A DNA stretch of 64,000 nucleotides from Pseudomonas sp. B21-056. Lineage in GTDB: Bacteria; Pseudomonadota; Gammaproteobacteria; Pseudomonadales; Pseudomonadaceae. The notes beneath the pieces were generated by a model. The model was not told where the DNA came from, searched no databases, and saw only the letters and a list, made by a program, of their open reading frames with translations. Numbering within the stretch: position 1 is the stretch's first letter; each line of letters starts with the position of its first letter. The stretch covers positions 310,001 through 374,000 of the forward strand of contig NZ_CP087203.1 of NCBI RefSeq assembly GCF_026016325.1, in the 5' to 3' direction. The position numbers were made by a program, and so were the translations under genes. Below are positions 56,181 through 64,000 of this stretch, piece after piece.

Positions 56181-56510
56181 TCAATCCACCACAAACAACG
56201 TGGCACCCAGGGACGTCGAAGAGCGATGGGGCTCGGCCTGGTCGGCCACCTGGTAGCTCATGCCCGGCTTGAGCACGAAGTGCCGTCCATCCTCCAGCTC
56301 GGTGTTCAGTTCACCCTTCAGGCAAAACAGGATGTGCCCCTTGGTGCACCAGTGGTCAGCCAGATACCCCGCTGTATATTCCACCATCCGCACCCGGATG
56401 TTCCCGAACTGCCGGGTCCGCCAGTACGCCGTTCCGGTGACGCCTTTGTGTTCGGTGGGTTCGATGGTTGACCAGTCGGTGGTGCCAAAGGGGATGCCGG
56501 TGATGTCCAT
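56181..56510 (-). CDS. Small cupin-fold protein (DHCW-motif type)
   Basis: 109 residues, a single cupin barrel: GYLADHWCTKGHILFCLKGE holds the first metal-like motif (D-H-W-C and H), and the second strand YQVADQAEPHRSS ends the barrel. The family is named after its DHCW-type motif. No signal peptide. Ligand and function unknown. Confidence 0.8.
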   Translation of the reverse strand: MDITGIPFGTTDWSTIEPTEHKGVTGTAYWRTRQFGNIRVRMVEYTAGYLADHWCTKGHILFCLKGELNTELEDGRHFVLKPGMSYQVADQAEPHRSSTSLGATLFVVD

Positions 56511-56594
56511 GACGACTCTTCTGCTGGGGAAGGGGGAACAACGAGGGGCGAATGTAGCTGAGTCGGTGGGGCGGAGGAAGAAACCCCAGGCAAT

Positions 56595-56629
56595 AAAAAA
56601 CCCCGATCAATTTCTTGATCGGGGTTTTC
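56595..56629 (-). terminator. Terminator of tRNA-Phe
   Basis: Perfect stem aaaccccgatcaa/ttgatcggggttt with a 4-base loop, followed by T's on the minus strand; a few bases past the tRNA 3' end. Confidence 0.9.
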
Positions 56630-56635
56630 GGTATT

Positions 56636-56711
56636 TGGTGCCCAGAGACGGAATCGAACCGCCGACACGGGGATTTTCAATCCCCTGCTCTACCGACTGA
56701 GCTATCTGGGC
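56636..56711 (-). tRNA. tRNA-Phe (anticodon GAA)
   Basis: 76 bases with CCA encoded. Acceptor gcccaga/tctgggc, anticodon stem gggga/tcccc with loop ttgaaaa (GAA), D- and T-arms complete. Its 3' end and terminator show no duplicated copy nearby, so it is not an occupied island site. Confidence 0.96.
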
Positions 56712-56813
56712 AACGGGGCGCATTAAACGGGTTTTTCAGGGGGGCGTCAAGCAAGTTTTCAAAAAATATTTAATTATTACCGTCGCTTACGATTCGCCCC
56801 CGGTCTGGACAGC

Positions 56814-57086
56814 TTATTCGGACGGCGGCACGTAGCCTTCGGCCTTGGCGTATTCTTCGCCGGAAAAGAACTTGGCCATTTCGCCCTGGAGGTATTTGCG
56901 GTCGTCGGCGTTCATCATGTTCAGGCGCTTTTCGTTGATCAGCAGGGTCTGGTGTTTCTGCCAGTCGCCCCAGGCCTTGGCCGAGACGTTGTCGTAGATG
57001 TCCTGGCCTATGGCGCCCGGGAAGGGAGCTCGTTCCAGGGCGGGCAGTTCTTCTTTGTATTTACGGCACATGATGGTGCGGGTCAT
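56814..57086 (-). CDS. yggX: Probable Fe(2+)-trafficking protein YggX
   Basis: 90 residues with the conserved Cys7 ([20 protein letters not shown]), the [19 protein letters not shown] body and [15 protein letters not shown] end. It protects iron-sulfur enzymes from oxidation. It overlaps mutY by 4 bases, the standard yggX-mutY arrangement in gammaproteobacteria; MutY itself has an iron-sulfur cluster. Confidence 0.95.
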   Translation of the reverse strand: MTRTIMCRKYKEELPALERAPFPGAIGQDIYDNVSAKAWGDWQKHQTLLINEKRLNMMNADDRKYLQGEMAKFFSGEEYAKAEGYVPPSE

Positions 57087-58150
57087 GACGGCTCTCCTGC
57101 GTTCAGTACGGCGGCCGCGCGCTCGAGCAAGGTTTTGACCGGGGCGGCGAGGCCCAGGCGCGGCGGGGTGGCGAGGTTATACCAGAGCCAGTCGGCCTCG
57201 GCCACGTGATGGCCGCTCTCCCGGACCTGGACCAGCCAGGGTTCGATTGCCAACTGGAAGTGGCTGAAGGTGTGTACCAGGCCGGGCATCTCCTGCTGCT
57301 TGCCCAGTTCCAGCGAGTGTTGCAGGGCCAGGTGTTGCAGGTCGTCGAGGTCGTCGAGTTCCGGCAGGCTCCACAATCCGCCCCACAGGCCGGTAGAAGG
57401 CCGACGGTAAAGCAGGATCGCGCCTTCACGGTTGGCCAGCATTGGCATCAGCGTGCGTTTTTTCGGTACGTCCTTGCGTGGCTTGGGAATCGGATAGCGG
57501 GTTTCCAGGCCGAGCATGTGGGCTTCGCAACCTGACTTGAGGGGGCAGAGCAGGCAGCTGGGCTTGCTGCGGGTACAGAGCGTGGCGCCCAGGTCCATCA
57601 TCGCCTGGGTGTAGGCGTTGACCCGGTCCTGAGGGGTAAAGCGCTCGGCGGTGGCCCACAGCTGTTTGGCGACCTTGGGCTCGCCCGGGTAGCCTTCCTG
57701 GGCCGTGAAGCGCGCCAGCACTCGCTTGACGTTGCCATCGAGGATCGGTGCCCGCAGGCCCATGCTGATGCTGGCAATGGCGCCTGCGGTAGACAGGCCG
57801 ATCCCCGGCAGTTCGGTGAGTTTTTCCACGTCCCGCGGGAATTCGCCGCCGTACTGGTCCACGACGATCTTCGCGGTTTTCTGCAGATTGCGCGCGCGGG
57901 TGTAATAGCCCAGGCCGGTCCACAGGTGCAGCACTTCGTCTTCCGGCGCGGCGGCCAGGGCTTCGACGGTGGGCAGCGAGGCCATGAACCGGTCGAAGTA
58001 GTTGAGCACGGTGCTGACCTGGGTCTGCTGCAACATGATTTCGGAGACCCACACCCGGTACGGGTTGATGTCCTGTTGCCAAGGCAAGTCGTGGCGCCCG
58101 TGGCGGTCGAACCAGTCCAGGACAACGCTGGAAAACTGCTCGGCTCTCAT
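57083..58150 (-). CDS. mutY: Adenine DNA glycosylase MutY
   Basis: Removes adenine mispaired with 8-oxoguanine. 355 residues: catalytic Glu in [10 protein letters not shown], helix-hairpin-helix [15 protein letters not shown], catalytic Asp in [13 protein letters not shown], the [4Fe-4S] ligands C-x6-C-x2-C-x5-C ([17 protein letters not shown]), and a Nudix-like C-terminal domain that recognises 8-oxoG. Overlaps yggX and asmA by 4 bases each, a translationally coupled set. Confidence 0.97.
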   Translation of the reverse strand: MRAEQFSSVVLDWFDRHGRHDLPWQQDINPYRVWVSEIMLQQTQVSTVLNYFDRFMASLPTVEALAAAPEDEVLHLWTGLGYYTRARNLQKTAKIVVDQYGGEFPRDVEKLTELPGIGLSTAGAIASISMGLRAPILDGNVKRVLARFTAQEGYPGEPKVAKQLWATAERFTPQDRVNAYTQAMMDLGATLCTRSKPSCLLCPLKSGCEAHMLGLETRYPIPKPRKDVPKKRTLMPMLANREGAILLYRRPSTGLWGGLWSLPELDDLDDLQHLALQHSLELGKQQEMPGLVHTFSHFQLAIEPWLVQVRESGHHVAEADWLWYNLATPPRLGLAAPVKTLLERAAAVLNAGEPS

Positions 58151-60363
58151 CGCTTGAACAGTCCCTTGAGCGCGTCCTTCAGCTCGGGGCTGACCTTGTC
58201 ACCGAGCTTCTCGTCGATCTTGTCGCCGAGACGGTCGCCGGCCAGTTTTGCCGCGACCTTGCCCAGCCCGTCGTTGTCCAGGCGGCACGCCTTGGCGCCG
58301 AGTTCCAGCGGGCCACGGCAGCGCAGCGGCCATTCGACATCGACGTAGCGTTCGTTGACCTGGCAGGCCGGGTCGGGCATGTCGCCTTCGACGATGACGC
58401 CGACGCGGTAATCCATGCCAAGCACGCGCAGGTCGATGTCACCGTTGCCGTTGACGGTCATGCCGGGGATGCGGACTTTCAGGTCCGGGTTGCTGGCCAC
58501 GCCGTTGTGGAAGGTCAGGTTGCCGTCGAGTTGCTGGAACGGCGTGTCCTTGCCCCGAGGTTCGCCGCTGAGGCTCTTGCGATTGAGCAGGGCGATGCCC
58601 TTGCACAGTTGCTGTTCGAGGTTGGCGTTGAGCAACACGCCATCGTTGATGACGAATCCGGCGTTGCCGTTGAGGCTCTCGATCAAGGCTTTCTGGCTGT
58701 TGCCGCTGGCGGTCACGGCGCTGTTGAGTGTTACCAACCCCTTGACCGGTGGAGTCTTGCCCTGGCTCTCGATGATCTTCTCGGCCGGCACCCGGTTGAT
58801 CCGGGTTTGCAGGTTCAACTGCGGCGTGGGCTGGCGTACATCCAGCGTGCCCTTGGCTTCGAAGTTGCCGTTGAACAGATCGCCCCGCAGGTTTTCCAGG
58901 GTCAGCAGGCCGCCCTGGCCGCTGGCCTTGAGGGCGGCATCCTGGATTGGCAGTTTGTCGAGGGTCAGTTGGCCGAAGCTCAGCTCGGCAACGAGGTCCA
59001 GCTTGCTCAGGCGTTCCACCGGGAAGAGCCGGTCGTTGCTCCAGGCGCCCTGAGTCGGGGCGCTTGGCAACGGTGTGGTGCCGGCGCCAGCCATGGCACT
59101 GGCCTCGGTGGCGCTGACTTCTTCCTCGCGAGCGGCCTTGGCACTGTTGGTCTCGGCGGATTTTGGCGGCAGGTAGCGGTCAACGTTGAACGTGTCGGCC
59201 TTGAGTTGCGCGCGCAGGGACTGCTTGGCGAAGTCTTCCACGGCGATACGACCGCTGAAGTTGCTGTCATCGACCTTCAGATTGACGTTGTTGAATTCGA
59301 CTCTGGTGGGTGTGCCGGCGATGCGGCTGGCCAGCTCGACCTTGGTCAGGCTGCCTTCGCCCATGGCCGGCAGTTTCTGGCCGATGCTGTCGACGAAGTT
59401 CGCCAGGTCGAACTGGGCGATCGATACGCCGCCGTTCAACTGCGGCGTCTTGTCGAGGTCGTTGACCTTCAGCTCGCCCAAGGCGCGCAGCTGGTTCAGG
59501 GACAACTTGATGCCGGTCCATTCGGCAACGTTCGCGGCCCTGTCCAGGAAGAGCTGACCCTGGGCGTTGAAATTCAGGATCTTGCCCTGGAGCGGATCCC
59601 CGGTGACTTCGCCGGACAGTTTCAGGTCTTCGAACTTGTAGCGCTGCAAGGCGCGTTCGAAGCGCAGTTCGCCGGTGACCTCGGTGCGAACGCGCACGGC
59701 CGGCTGGTTGCTGGACAGGAATGCGGTCAGTGTGACCGGGATGTTGGTGGAGTCGTGGACCGGGCCGGTGCTCAGTTGGATGCTTTCGGCGCTGAATTGC
59801 TTGCCGGTCTGCTCGTCGGTGTATTCGACCCGGGCGTTGTTCACCGTCAGGCTGTCGATGTCCAGGCGGGTCGGCTGGGCTGGTTTTTCCGCCGGGGTAC
59901 TGGCGGGCGGTGCAGGTTGTTCGGTCGGTGCCGGGTTGCCCGCTGTTGTTGTGGAGACGGATGCCTTACCGATGTCTTCCCAGTTACCGTGGCCGTTCTT
60001 GTCACGGTTGAGTCGCAGGTTCAGGCCTTCGACCCGCACATCGCTCATCTGCACTTCCCGGCGCAGCAGCGGAATCACCCGCACCGAAAGACCAAGCATC
60101 TGCAGGTCAGCGAAAGGTTGTGTCGGGTTGGCCAGCGTGGCGACGCTGGCTTCGTGCAATTCCAGACCCAGCCATGGGAACAGGCTCCAGCCGATGTCGC
60201 CATTGAGGGTCAGCTCAATGTGGGCCTTGTCGCGGGCTATCTGGCGGATCTCTTCCTTGTAGTCGTTGGGATCGAAGAGGTGGGTCAGGGCAAAGCCCAA
60301 GGCCACAATGATCAGCAACAGCCCGAGAAGTACCAGACCCAGGATTTTGCCGAACGCTTTCAT
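58147..60363 (-). CDS. asmA: AsmA-family envelope protein
   Basis: 738 residues. One N-terminal membrane helix (LGLVLLGLLLIIVALGFALT) and a long periplasmic beta-rich domain, with DIGWSLFPWLGLELHEASVA near the start, typical of AsmA. It assists outer-membrane assembly and lipid transport. Low-complexity Pro/Ala/Thr linkers lie near residues 145-165. The C-terminus has LDIDLRVLGMDYRVGVIVEG-type repeats. First in the asmA-mutY-yggX unit on this strand. Confidence 0.9.
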   Translation of the reverse strand: MKAFGKILGLVLLGLLLIIVALGFALTHLFDPNDYKEEIRQIARDKAHIELTLNGDIGWSLFPWLGLELHEASVATLANPTQPFADLQMLGLSVRVIPLLRREVQMSDVRVEGLNLRLNRDKNGHGNWEDIGKASVSTTTAGNPAPTEQPAPPASTPAEKPAQPTRLDIDSLTVNNARVEYTDEQTGKQFSAESIQLSTGPVHDSTNIPVTLTAFLSSNQPAVRVRTEVTGELRFERALQRYKFEDLKLSGEVTGDPLQGKILNFNAQGQLFLDRAANVAEWTGIKLSLNQLRALGELKVNDLDKTPQLNGGVSIAQFDLANFVDSIGQKLPAMGEGSLTKVELASRIAGTPTRVEFNNVNLKVDDSNFSGRIAVEDFAKQSLRAQLKADTFNVDRYLPPKSAETNSAKAAREEEVSATEASAMAGAGTTPLPSAPTQGAWSNDRLFPVERLSKLDLVAELSFGQLTLDKLPIQDAALKASGQGGLLTLENLRGDLFNGNFEAKGTLDVRQPTPQLNLQTRINRVPAEKIIESQGKTPPVKGLVTLNSAVTASGNSQKALIESLNGNAGFVINDGVLLNANLEQQLCKGIALLNRKSLSGEPRGKDTPFQQLDGNLTFHNGVASNPDLKVRIPGMTVNGNGDIDLRVLGMDYRVGVIVEGDMPDPACQVNERYVDVEWPLRCRGPLELGAKACRLDNDGLGKVAAKLAGDRLGDKIDEKLGDKVSPELKDALKGLFKR

Positions 60364-60454
60364 GGGCGAGTCCTTGTGGTTGAGTTCAGAATTTAGCCTG
60401 CGAGTATAACGCTGTGGATTGATGGTGCGTTGGGGTGATCGTTTTCCGTGGTGT

Positions 60455-60853
60455 TCAACGTTCGTCCAGCGCCAGCTTCAATTTGGCGGCCAGGGCCTGG
60501 GCCATCAAGTGCCCGGCAGGGGCCAGCAACCGCAGTTCGGCGCCGTCTTGCCGGGCCATTCGTTGCGCTTCGCAGACCAATCGCTCGGCTACCCCACGGC
60601 GGCGGGTAACGCTTCGCACGCACATCTGGGACAAGTACCAGACGTTCTGGTGCCGTTGCAGGCGTGCGGCGCCGAGTAGTCGATCATTGAAGCGGGCCGC
60701 AATCAATGAGCCATCCTGCAGGTAATCCTGTATCAACTGCGTGGCATCGCTGAACGGTTCGAGCAGCCAGGGTGGGGCGTCCAGGTAGATTTTGTGCAGG
60801 TCCTGCCGATCCTGGCCGGAGGCCTCGTTCAGGTGCTCGACAACAATGGGCAT
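60455..60853 (-). CDS. PanZ/PanM-like acetyl-CoA sensor, GNAT fold
   Basis: 132 residues, size of E. coli PanZ (127). The conserved ASGQDRQDLHKIYLDAP, SLIAARFNDRLLGAARLQRH and VRSVTRRRGVAERLVCEA match PanZ, which binds acetyl-CoA to activate maturation and feedback inhibition of aspartate decarboxylase (PanD). Whether this protein controls PanD is inference; panD is not in the window. Stands alone. Confidence 0.75.
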   Translation of the reverse strand: MPIVVEHLNEASGQDRQDLHKIYLDAPPWLLEPFSDATQLIQDYLQDGSLIAARFNDRLLGAARLQRHQNVWYLSQMCVRSVTRRRGVAERLVCEAQRMARQDGAELRLLAPAGHLMAQALAAKLKLALDER

Positions 60854-61115
60854 GGAAATTCCTGAAAAATAAATGGCTTGTGCCCTACAGAAAGCAAACA
60901 GGGGCGCGATAAGACAAATGACATGAAAAAGGTGATGTCACTTTGGTTTTTCTGTCACGAGCAGATGGTAACCTTTACCCGTTCGCCCGTCCTTCTGCGA
61001 CTTGATGTCACACCAACAGGGAGCTTCACCAGAAAATACGGCCGTGCCTGCGTGCAAAACAAGGCTGAGGGTGATGCGTGGCTGGCGAACCATTCTAACA
61101 ACTGGGGGATACACA

Positions 61116-62777
61116 ATGAGCACGAGCATCACGGCGGACGGCATAGCCGACCAGCCTGCGTTCCTCTCTAAGGAACGCATCATCGCCAAGTCCGGTTTCA
61201 ACCGCTGGCTGGTTCCACCGGCCGCGCTGGCCATTCACCTCTGCATCGGCATGGCCTATGGCTTCTCGGTGTTCTGGTTGCCACTGTCCAAGGCCTTGGG
61301 TATCACCAAGCCGGTGGCCTGCGCACCGGACATGAGCTTCATCTCGCAAGTCTTTTCGTCCCAGTGCGACTGGCCGATCTCGATGCTCGGCTGGATCTAC
61401 ACCCTGTTCTTCATTTTCCTGGGTTGCTCGGCAGCCATCTGGGGTGGCTGGCTGGAACACGCCGGGCCACGCAAGGCCGGCGTTGTATCGGCCCTGTGCT
61501 GGTGCGGCGGCTTGCTGATATCCGCACTGGGGGTCTATACCCACCAGATCTGGCTGATGTGGGTCGGCTCCGGCGTGATCGGCGGTATCGGTCTGGGCCT
61601 GGGCTACATCTCCCCTGTGTCCACCCTGATCAAGTGGTTCCCGGACAAACGCGGCATGGCGACGGGCATGGCGATCATGGGCTTCGGCGGTGGTGCGATG
61701 GTCGGTGCTCCGCTGGCTGCTGCGCTGATGAACCATTTTGCCTCGCCAACCAGCGTGGGCGTGTGGCAAAGCTTCCTGGTCATGGCCGCTATCTACTTCG
61801 TATTCATGATCGGTGGTGCCTTGTCGTACCGCGTGCCGCCGACCGGCTGGAAGCCTGAAGGCTGGACTCCGGCTCCGAAGAAAGCCGCGAACGCAATGAT
61901 CACCAATCGCCACGTCCACGTGAACGTCGCCTGGAAAACCCCGCAGTTCGTTCTGGTGTGGCTGGTGCTGTGCCTGAACGTGTCCGCTGGTATCGGCATC
62001 ATCGGCATGGCTTCGCCACTGTTGCAGGAAGTGTTCGGTGGCAAGCTGCTCGGCAACGACCTGCCTTTCGGCCAGTTGGACGCTACCCAACTGGGCCAGA
62101 TCGCGGCCATCGCGGCCGGCTTCACTGGTCTGTTGAGCCTGTTCAACATCGGTGGGCGGTTCTTCTGGGCATCCTTCTCGGATTACCTGGGTCGCAAAAA
62201 CACCTACTTCGTGTTCTTCGCCCTGGGTGTTGTCCTGTACTCGCTGATCCCGAACCTCGGTCACCTGGGCAGCATCGCGCTGTTCGTGGCGGCGTTCTGC
62301 ATCATCCTGTCGATGTACGGTGGCGGTTTTGCCACCGTGCCGGCCTACCTGGCGGACCTGTTCGGTACGCAAATGGTTGGCGCGATCCATGGTCGCCTGT
62401 TGACCGCCTGGGCTGCGGCCGGCGTGCTGGGTCCGGTACTGGTGAACTACCTGCGTGAATATCAGCTGAGCATTGGCGTTGAACGTGCCGCGGCCTATGA
62501 CATCACCCTGTACATCCTCGCCGGCCTGCTGGTGTTGGGTTTCCTGTGCAACCTGATGGTCCGCCCGGTCGCCGACAAGTACTTCATGACCGACGCCGAA
62601 CTGGCCGCCGAGCAGGCGCTGGGCCATGACAAGGGTGCCGACAGCAGCACGTCCCTGGAATGGAAAGCCGCACCGGGCACCAAGCCCCTGGCGGTCGCCG
62701 CCTGGCTGGTGGTGGGCATTCCGTTGGCGTGGGGTGTGTGGGTGACCCTGCAGAAGACGGCGGTGTTGTTCCACTAA
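61116..62777 (+). CDS. OFA-family MFS transporter (oxalate/formate antiporter-like)
   Basis: 553 residues with about 12 membrane segments plus an extra C-terminal helix (PLAVAAWLVVGIPLAWGVWV). The start MSTSITADGIADQ is supported by ggggga ahead; a longer frame is unlikely. Central segments such as GVGGIGLGLGYISPVSTLIK and the MFS loop NIGGRFFWASFSDYLGRKN place it in the OFA family, carrying oxalate, formate, pyruvate or similar monocarboxylates. Substrate unresolved. A REP pair follows. Confidence 0.85.
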   Translation: MSTSITADGIADQPAFLSKERIIAKSGFNRWLVPPAALAIHLCIGMAYGFSVFWLPLSKALGITKPVACAPDMSFISQVFSSQCDWPISMLGWIYTLFFIFLGCSAAIWGGWLEHAGPRKAGVVSALCWCGGLLISALGVYTHQIWLMWVGSGVIGGIGLGLGYISPVSTLIKWFPDKRGMATGMAIMGFGGGAMVGAPLAAALMNHFASPTSVGVWQSFLVMAAIYFVFMIGGALSYRVPPTGWKPEGWTPAPKKAANAMITNRHVHVNVAWKTPQFVLVWLVLCLNVSAGIGIIGMASPLLQEVFGGKLLGNDLPFGQLDATQLGQIAAIAAGFTGLLSLFNIGGRFFWASFSDYLGRKNTYFVFFALGVVLYSLIPNLGHLGSIALFVAAFCIILSMYGGGFATVPAYLADLFGTQMVGAIHGRLLTAWAAAGVLGPVLVNYLREYQLSIGVERAAAYDITLYILAGLLVLGFLCNLMVRPVADKYFMTDAELAAEQALGHDKGADSSTSLEWKAAPGTKPLAVAAWLVVGIPLAWGVWVTLQKTAVLFH

Positions 62778-63078
62778 GCAGTATCGAGGCGATCCCGGAG
62801 CCATCGGTTTCGGGTGAACCCTGTGGGAGCGAGCCTGCTCGCGATGGGGGCGTGTCAGTCGAATCATTATTGACTGATCCACCGCTATCGCGAGCAGGCT
62901 CGCTCCCACATTTGTTCTTGGGTGATGGCAAAACCTGCGTTCATCACTTGTATGGACATGTCTAACCCCGACAGGACGGGCAACAACCCGTCAGTGATAT
63001 CGTCTCCCGTGTTTCTGTTTGTCGCTCGCGCCCCTATAATGGCTGCCTTTTTCGCCCAATGATTTTGCGGAGCTGGTG
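62778..63078. other. Intergenic region with REP pair and hisB promoter region
   Basis: Holds the REP pair at 62822-62910 and, just upstream of hisB, a TATAAT box at 63035-63040. No other gene is seen. Confidence 0.6.
62822..62910. repeat. Paired REP element
   Basis: Inverted gtgggagcgagcctgctcgc copies about 40 bases apart, same family as the pairs at 16505 and 31799. Confidence 0.88.
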
Positions 63079-63672
63079 ATGGCCGAACGTAAGGCGTCTG
63101 TCGAGCGCGACACTCTGGAAACCCAGATCAAAGCCTCGATCAACCTGGATGGCACCGGAAAGGCCCGGTTTGATATCGGCGTGCCTTTTCTTGAGCACAT
63201 GCTGGACCAGATCGCCCGTCACGGGCTGATCGACCTGGACATCGTCAGCAAGGGCGACCTGCATATCGACGACCACCACACGGTGGAAGACGTCGGTATC
63301 ACCCTGGGACAGGCCTTCACCCAGGCCATCGGCGACAAGAAAGGCATCCGTCGCTACGGCCACGCCTATGTGCCGCTCGATGAAGCGCTGTCGCGGGTGG
63401 TCATCGATTTCTCCGGTCGCCCGGGCCTGCAAATGCACGTGCCGTACACCCGCGCCACCGTCGGCGGCTTCGACGTCGACCTGTTCCAGGAGTTCTTCCA
63501 GGGCTTCGTCAACCACGCCAATGTGACCCTGCACATCGACAACCTGCGTGGGCATAACACCCACCACCAGATCGAAACCGTGTTCAAGGCTTTTGGCCGC
63601 GCCCTGCGCATGGCCGTGGAGCTCGATGACCGCATGGCCGGGCAGATGCCTTCCACCAAGGGCGTCCTGTAA
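63079..63672 (+). CDS. hisB: Imidazoleglycerol-phosphate dehydratase
   Basis: Sixth step of histidine synthesis. 197 residues, monofunctional as in most bacteria, with two similar metal-binding halves: [17 protein letters not shown] and [17 protein letters not shown]. The ATG at 63079 is chosen; a GTG three bases upstream would add one residue. The stop overlaps the hisH start by one base (TAATG). Confidence 0.96.
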   Translation: MAERKASVERDTLETQIKASINLDGTGKARFDIGVPFLEHMLDQIARHGLIDLDIVSKGDLHIDDHHTVEDVGITLGQAFTQAIGDKKGIRRYGHAYVPLDEALSRVVIDFSGRPGLQMHVPYTRATVGGFDVDLFQEFFQGFVNHANVTLHIDNLRGHNTHHQIETVFKAFGRALRMAVELDDRMAGQMPSTKGVL

Positions 63673-64000
63673 TGCAGACAGTCGCGGTTATCGACTACGG
63701 TATGGGCAACCTGCACTCGGTGGCCAAGGCCCTCGAGCACGTGGGGGCCGGCAAGGTGTTGATCACCAGCGATGCCGCCGTGATTCGCGAAGCCGACCGG
63801 GTGGTATTCCCTGGTGTGGGTGCGATTCGCGATTGCATGGCCGAGATCCGCCGCCTGGGCTTCGACTCGCTGGTCCTCGAAGTCAGCCAGGATCGGCCGT
63901 TCCTTGGTATTTGCGTGGGCATGCAGGCGTTACTCGAGCGCAGCGAAGAGAACACCGGTGTCGATTGCATCGGTATGTTCCCGGGCCAGGTGAAATTTTT
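63672..64000 (+). CDS. hisH: Imidazole glycerol phosphate synthase, glutaminase subunit (3' end missing)
   Basis: Opens [20 protein letters not shown] and contains the glutaminase nucleophile region [14 protein letters not shown]. The window ends within the gene after about 109 codons of the usual 210. It supplies ammonia from glutamine to HisF. Coupled to hisB by a one-base overlap. Confidence 0.96.
   Translation, partial: MQTVAVIDYGMGNLHSVAKALEHVGAGKVLITSDAAVIREADRVVFPGVGAIRDCMAEIRRLGFDSLVLEVSQDRPFLGICVGMQALLERSEENTGVDCIGMFPGQVKF

Noticed and set aside
56636..56711. tRNA-Phe as a second island insertion site
   Set aside because: No duplicated 3' end nearby and neighbours on both sides are core genes.
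58507..60396. 629-residue plus-strand frame opposite asmA
   Set aside because: Shadow frame; asmA on the minus strand is well supported by length, membrane helix and operon structure.
61095..62909. 604-residue minus-strand frame opposite the OFA transporter
   Set aside because: Antisense shadow; Gln/His/Arg-rich, no domain, and the plus strand encodes an obvious 12-helix transporter.

Overview
The window is a high-GC gammaproteobacterial chromosome segment that reads as Pseudomonas, most likely the P. fluorescens complex. The evidence is the close match of core proteins to Pseudomonas versions (HslO, PckA, NudE, CysQ, DctB/DctD, RmlBACD, AguBA, MutY, HisB), Pseudomonas-type REP palindromes in the intergenic gaps, and a gene neighbourhood that I recall as syntenic with the his/mutY to pckA/hslO arm of P. 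aeruginosa. The species assignment is inference; no 16S gene is present.

Layout. 0-3.3 kb: heat-shock/redox genes hslR and hslO, then pckA. 3.3-7.0 kb: a hipBA toxin-antitoxin pair with operator repeats, a small orphan protein, and a subtilisin-like lipoprotein with a 47-residue lipoprotein behind it. 7.3-11.5 kb: a RecQ-family helicase, a 3-hydroxyacyl-CoA dehydrogenase plus thioesterase pair, and a glycine-zipper protein. 11.7-16.5 kb: a YdeP-type molybdoenzyme translationally coupled to fdhD, a LysR regulator and a BON-LysM protein. 16.6-19.2 kb: yrfG, nudE, cysQ and a thioesterase. 19.3-25.9 kb: the C4-dicarboxylate two-component system dctBD and the dTDP-rhamnose operon rmlBACD, all on the minus strand with 4-base overlaps. 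26.1-31.7 kb: a kinase/aminotransferase fusion followed by the agmatine-to-putrescine genes aguB and aguA and a 64-residue protein. 32.0-35.9 kb: a DsbA-like protein, then an operon with a 2-oxoglutarate/Fe(II) dioxygenase, a GNAT acetyltransferase and the AzlCD branched-chain amino-acid exporter, facing a LysR regulator.

35.9-48.1 kb is an accessory zone: two unknown small proteins, a RES-Xre toxin-antitoxin pair, an AAA ATPase, a chemoreceptor, a DUF3077-type protein with a structured leader, a DinJ-YafQ-type pair, a secreted Cif-like hydrolase, an Abi/HEPN abortive-infection protein with a probable small RNA immediately upstream, and a roughly 3 kb insert downstream of tRNA-Thr. The insert is bounded by direct repeats carrying the tRNA 3' end and terminator; it holds one very AT-rich unknown gene and a BRCT protein. 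48.5-64 kb returns to core genes: a methyltransferase, a polar amino-acid ABC transporter, a truncated vapB relic, a YhcG-type nuclease between two paralogous small proteins, tRNA-Phe, yggX-mutY-asmA, a PanZ-like protein, an OFA-family transporter, and the start of hisBH, where the window ends inside hisH.

The most promising parts for new biology are the Abi/HEPN gene with its promoter-RNA-terminator unit at 44.69-44.79 kb, the adjoining tRNA-Thr island, and the dioxygenase-GNAT-AzlCD module, which looks like a pathway for making and exporting a hydroxylated amino acid.
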